This document shows positions 60,972-64,000 of a stretch of DNA of 64,000 nucleotides, piece after piece. The notes beneath the pieces were generated by a model. It had not been told where the DNA came from and made no database searches. It worked only from the letters and a program-made list of their open reading frames with translations. The number at the start of each line of letters is the position of its first letter. Positions within the stretch are counted from its first letter, which is position 1. The DNA is from Hoeflea ulvae. GTDB taxonomy: Bacteria; Pseudomonadota; Alphaproteobacteria; Rhizobiales; Rhizobiaceae. The position numbers were made by a program, and so were the translations under genes. Where the stretch lies: contig NZ_JAOVZQ010000001.1 in assembly GCF_026619435.1 (NCBI RefSeq), positions 2,983,501 through 3,047,500 on the forward strand. Direction: 5' to 3'.

Positions 60972-61943
60972 CTATTCGGCCGGCGCAACCGGCCGGCCTG
61001 TTGGTACATCCGCGCCGGGCAAACCCGGCATTCCGGCTGAACCGGGATTCTGCGCCACATAATCGGCTTTCAGCGCTTCCGACCCCTTGCGCGATCCGTC
61101 ATGGCTCCAGCCCGGCGGCGCCAGCAGATAGGCCAGCCTTTCGGTCATGGTCAGCCCCGGCTGAAACGCATCGCGGAACATGTCGATCCATTCGTGAAAG
61201 GCGACCTTGAGCGGATTGAAGGTGCCGATGTTCTTGACGATGCCGTAGCGCGGCATGTCGGCATCGAGTTCCGGCACGAAACTGCCGAACATCCGGTCCC
61301 AGATGATCAGCGTGCCGGCATAATTGGAATCGAGATAGCGCGGATTGGTGGCGTGATGCACCCGGTGATGCGAGGGCGTGTTGAAGATCAGCTCGATCGG
61401 CTTCCACATCCTGCCGATGGCTTCGGTGTGGATCCAGAACTGATAGACCAGGTTGAGCCCACCCACGAACAGCAGCAGCACCGGGTGAAACCCGATCAGC
61501 GCCAGCGGAATCCGCAGGATGAACATGCCGGTGAATGTTCCGGTCCAGCTCTGCCGCAGGGCCGTCGACAGATTGTAATGCTGCGAGGAGTGGTGGTTGA
61601 CGTGCTCGGCCCAGACCCAGCGGCAACGATGCGCAATCCGGTGATACCAGTAGTAGCGCAGATCATCGAGAATGAAGCACAGCGCAATGGCCCACCAGGA
61701 CGTGCCGAAATCATAAATCCGGTACTGCCAGGCCCACATCAGCACGCCGAACGCCACGAACCCCAGCAGCAAGCCCGCAACCACATTACCGACCCCCATC
61801 AGCAAGGATGTCATGGTATCGCGGGTCTCGTAGTCTCCGCGGCGCTTGAGCACGCGAATGACCAGCAATTCGAGCAGAATCGCGCCGACGAAGAACGGTA
61901 TCGCCAGTTGCGTGACATCGGGGAAATCCTTGAGATCAGGCAT
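60972..61943 (-). CDS. Sterol desaturase / fatty acid hydroxylase family membrane protein
   Basis: This 323-residue protein has about four to five transmembrane helices and the three histidine clusters of the di-iron family (PF04116): HRIAH, HVNHH and HHRVHH, with YWYH nearby. Such enzymes hydroxylate or desaturate lipids, carotenoids or sterols at the membrane; the exact substrate is unknown. The start at the ATG at 61943 (MPDLKDFPD) gives the family N-terminus; the frame opens 37 codons further but inside the next gene. Its 5' end overlaps the neighbouring small membrane protein gene by 8 bp. The C-terminal 25 residues are Pro/Gly-rich. Confidence 0.92.
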   Translation of the reverse strand: MPDLKDFPDVTQLAIPFFVGAILLELLVIRVLKRRGDYETRDTMTSLLMGVGNVVAGLLLGFVAFGVLMWAWQYRIYDFGTSWWAIALCFILDDLRYYWYHRIAHRCRWVWAEHVNHHSSQHYNLSTALRQSWTGTFTGMFILRIPLALIGFHPVLLLFVGGLNLVYQFWIHTEAIGRMWKPIELIFNTPSHHRVHHATNPRYLDSNYAGTLIIWDRMFGSFVPELDADMPRYGIVKNIGTFNPLKVAFHEWIDMFRDAFQPGLTMTERLAYLLAPPGWSHDGSRKGSEALKADYVAQNPGSAGMPGLPGADVPTGRPVAPAE

Positions 61944-62394
61944 TGCCGCCCTCGCCCGGCTCGTCAAGTTTCGGACTGGCGAGCGCAAAACTGTCGCACA
62001 GCCACAGCGAGACCTCTGCCGCCTCATCCGTGCTGTTGAACACGTAATCGCCACCCTGAAGCGTGGAATCGTGAAACGCGATGCGTAGACCCGGCTGATC
62101 CTCGAGCGGCTCCACCGAAGCCGAACCGGGAAGAATCAGCCTGGCGACAAAATGCCGGCCCATGGCTTGCATGAAGCCGGTCTTGCCATCTGCCAGCCGC
62201 AGGAAACTCGCGCGCCCGTCTTTGGTCATCGAGACGGAACGGATCGCCTCGCCCGGATAGGCTCGGGCGAATTCCAAAATCACCTCGCCATGATCGCGCG
62301 CGTCCTTCTGCGTCGACCCGCCTGAATAATGAACGGCGCCGATGATCAGAATCACGCCGAAGGCAACCACCACTACCAACACGCCAAGGCTCAT
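61936..62394 (-). CDS. Small membrane-anchored protein, unknown function
   Basis: This 152-residue protein has an N-terminal transmembrane segment (about 2-22, SLGVLVVVVAFGVILIIGAV) and a periplasmic-facing domain with MTKDGRASFLRLADGKTGFM and FHDSTLQGGDYVFNSTDEAAEVSLWL. I recognise no named family. The ATG at 62394 is set by a GGAGGAA box 7 nt upstream, in preference to ATGs at 62409 and earlier. It overlaps the fatty-acid hydroxylase gene by 8 bp, so the two are co-translated. Confidence 0.8.
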   Translation of the reverse strand: MSLGVLVVVVAFGVILIIGAVHYSGGSTQKDARDHGEVILEFARAYPGEAIRSVSMTKDGRASFLRLADGKTGFMQAMGRHFVARLILPGSASVEPLEDQPGLRIAFHDSTLQGGDYVFNSTDEAAEVSLWLCDSFALASPKLDEPGEGGNA

Positions 62395-62536
62395 GCATTT
62401 CCTCCGCATGACGCAGCACGCCGCCACGTCAACAGTGTGTGACTATGCCGCGCTGGCCTTTGTTGTGCAAGACTGGCAGGCATTGCCGCGCGCCTGACCC
62501 TGCTGCACATCCATTTCGGGAGAACAAAACGTCAAA

Positions 62537-63412
62537 TCAGACCCGGCCGCGCCGCGCTGAGCGCCACAAGTGCCACTGTCGCCGCCATTGTGAAATGCGA
62601 ATCGGCTTGTCGAGACAATCGGCGCCCAGGGTTTCGGCGCGGCGCAGCACCGCGTCGACCAGGGCGACAGGCAGATAGGCAGGAAACACCGAAGCCGGCA
62701 GTTCACCGAGTGCAGCACGCGCCTTGCCGAGATGGTCGCGCCCGAAACCGGCAAAGGCCCGCACGGCATTGGAAACCGCCGCCCGGTCGGTGCCTGCCAG
62801 AAAGCCGCCGCGGTCAAGCCCGGTGGCCGCCAGCAGATCACCGGGCAAAAACAATTGCCCACGGCTGCGTGACAATGGCAGCAGCATCAAATGCCCCGCC
62901 ACAGCCTGCGCCACTCCGGCATGGCCGCTGGCCGTGGCGCTATGGTCGGAAGCTTGTGCATCGAGCAGAAATGCTGACGCCTGCAGGATCGTCGAGGCGG
63001 TCTCGCCGGCATAGCCCTCATAGCTGGTGCGGTCCGGCATTGGATCGTCATAGAGGTCAAAGATCCGCGCTTCGCACATGGCGCTCAAGGGAGCCACCGG
63101 CAAGGCCCGGCGCTCGACCAGATTCAGCAGTGCCGCGGCAACCGGATGCGCAGCCGCCTCGGCCTGGCGTCCGCCTTCGAGAACATCGCTCCACCATTGC
63201 AGCCGGATTTCACCGGGCAGCGGCTCGCGGATCCTGTCGCGGATTGCGGCGATCTCGGCATTGAACAGGAACAGGGCGGCAATGTCGGCCTGCACCGGTT
63301 CCGGCATCAAGAGCAGCGCCAGATAGCGGTCGATATCGACCTCGCGCAAGGCCGCCAGAAGTGGCTCACGCGCGCCCGTTGTCGGCGCGCCGGATGGAAC
63401 TGTGCCGCTCAT
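62537..63412 (-). CDS. Squalene/phytoene synthase family protein, NDUFAF6-like
   Basis: This 291-residue protein has the all-helical trans-isoprenyl synthase fold signature, but the aspartate-rich prenyl-diphosphate motifs are degraded. The first one reads FNAEIAAIRDRI where active synthases have DxxxD. The segment GEIRLQWWSDVLEG matches the mitochondrial complex I assembly factor NDUFAF6. It is preceded by the Mth938/NDUFAF3-like gene with a 5-bp gap, so a complex I assembly role is more likely than carotenoid synthesis. The start is the ATG at 63412; a long open frame upstream belongs to no protein. Confidence in family is high, in role moderate. Confidence 0.88.
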   Translation of the reverse strand: MSGTVPSGAPTTGAREPLLAALREVDIDRYLALLLMPEPVQADIAALFLFNAEIAAIRDRIREPLPGEIRLQWWSDVLEGGRQAEAAAHPVAAALLNLVERRALPVAPLSAMCEARIFDLYDDPMPDRTSYEGYAGETASTILQASAFLLDAQASDHSATASGHAGVAQAVAGHLMLLPLSRSRGQLFLPGDLLAATGLDRGGFLAGTDRAAVSNAVRAFAGFGRDHLGKARAALGELPASVFPAYLPVALVDAVLRRAETLGADCLDKPIRISQWRRQWHLWRSARRGRV

Positions 63413-63417
63413 CCCGC

Positions 63418-63804
63418 TTACACGGCAATCAGCGCGGCGGCGACTGCGCGCGATTCGGCCAGCATCACATTGTAGGTGCGCACTGCAGCACCGGTGCTCA
63501 TCGGATCTGAGGAGACATTGCCGGCCCGCAAGGACGTTTTCAGCTCCGCGGGAAGGAACCGGATCGACATTCCGGTGCCCACCAGCAGAAATTCGATGTC
63601 GCCGGCTTCGGCCAGCACCTTTTCGAACAGGGACGCATCCAGCGCGTCGCCCTCGGTCACATCCCAGCCATAGATGCCCGAAGGCAGGCACAGGATCGAA
63701 CCGCGATGCGACATGTCGGCAAAGCGGAAGCCGCCATTGCCATAGGCTTCAATGGGCGCGCGGCCGGGGAAATGGGCTTCCCGTATTTCGATGCCGCGCG
63801 CCAT
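63418..63804 (-). CDS. Mth938-domain protein (NDUFAF3-like)
   Basis: This 128-residue protein matches the Mth938 domain (PF04430) over its length, including YGNGGFRFADMSHRGSILCL, GIYGW and the FLLVGTG(M)-x-F-LP region (LLVGTGMSIRFLPAELK). In mitochondria the homolog NDUFAF3 assists complex I assembly. It lies 4 bp after the secF stop and 5 bp before the NDUFAF6-like gene, all on the minus strand, so the three genes form one operon. Confidence 0.93.
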   Translation of the reverse strand: MARGIEIREAHFPGRAPIEAYGNGGFRFADMSHRGSILCLPSGIYGWDVTEGDALDASLFEKVLAEAGDIEFLLVGTGMSIRFLPAELKTSLRAGNVSSDPMSTGAAVRTYNVMLAESRAVAAALIAV

Positions 63805-63808
63805 GTTC

Positions 63809-64000
63809 TCAGGCCCTGCTCGGGTCAGACGTCTCCGGAATGGCTTCGCCTTCCGTCTCGGCGTCCAGTCCGACGCGGAAATTGTCGGCCCGCAGCTTGA
63901 ACAGGATCAGCACCGGTGCCGCGATGAAGATCGACGAATAGGTGCCGACCACCACGCCGAAGATCATTGCGAAGGTGAATGACCGGATGACTTCTCCGCC
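63809..64000 (-). CDS. secF: Protein-export membrane protein SecF (or SecDF), C-terminal end
   Basis: Only the last 63 codons are in the window. They encode GGEVIRSFTFAMIFGVVVGT, then YSSIFIAAPVLILF: the final transmembrane hairpin of SecF with its conserved GTYSSIFIA motif, followed by an acidic C-terminal tail. SecF works with SecD to pull exported proteins across the membrane using the proton gradient. Whether this is a separate SecF or a fused SecDF cannot be told from the fragment. Confidence 0.93.
   Translation of the reverse strand, partial: GGEVIRSFTFAMIFGVVVGTYSSIFIAAPVLILFKLRADNFRVGLDAETEGEAIPETSDPSRA

Noticed and set aside
1-64000. CRISPR arrays, insertion sequences, prophage, rRNA
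   Set aside because: No regularly spaced short repeats, transposase, integrase or rRNA sequence was seen; hcp, vgrG and the sheath genes belong to a T6SS, not to a phage, because tssK, tssL, tssM and clpV are present.

Overview
The window looks like a chromosomal segment of an alphaproteobacterium of the Rhizobiales (Rhizobiaceae/Phyllobacteriaceae type; a marine genus such as Hoeflea would fit, but that is a guess). The reasons are high GC, the family set (class I PhaC, bacterial 6-4 photolyase type, IalB-like protein, trigger factor with a Lys/Ala-rich tail, three DUF1127 mini-proteins, TrmFO, Mth938 and squalene/phytoene-synthase-like genes next to secF) and a T6SS without tssJ that carries the PpkA/PppA/TagF/Fha switch known from Agrobacterium.

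Layout. Positions 1-8412 are core genes: the start of an aminotransferase, a small lipoprotein, phaC, sfsA, map, radC, an FeS photolyase and tig. Positions 8897-17829 hold an IalB-like secreted protein and a very large autotransporter adhesin whose beta-barrel is separated from its passenger by an apparent 1-nt frameshift. Positions 18357-24578 hold envelope genes: a membrane-anchored M23 peptidase fused to a lytic-transglycosylase-like domain, a caspase-like protein with a peptidoglycan-binding end, two small secreted proteins (one a 59-residue lipoprotein) and a DUF1036 protein.

Positions 24669-50351 form an almost gap-free minus-strand T6SS locus, in transcription order ompA-like, tssA, tssB, tssC, hcp, tssE, tssF, tssG, clpV, lipase-like effector, fha, membrane-spanning candidate toxin, its small partner, tssK, tssL, tssM, tagF, pppA, ppkA (split in two frames). 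Across an AT-richer regulatory gap, a plus-strand spike and cargo operon (51195-55902) carries vgrG, PAAR, a DUF4123 adaptor, a small Cys-rich membrane protein and a candidate immunity protein. All T6SS core parts are present except TssJ. TssL carries its own OmpA-type peptidoglycan-binding domain and the threonine motif that PpkA phosphorylates in Agrobacterium.

From 56026 on the window returns to core genes: tRNA-Leu(UAG), a GDYXXLXY/DUF2157 pair, three DUF1127 genes that share one promoter design and each have a terminator, trmFO, a fatty-acid hydroxylase family protein, a small membrane protein, NDUFAF6-like and NDUFAF3-like (Mth938) genes, and the 3' end of secF. The contact-related block (about 8.9-55.9 kb) therefore lies between tig and tRNA-Leu, which suggests an accessory island next to a tRNA gene; I saw no attachment-site duplication.
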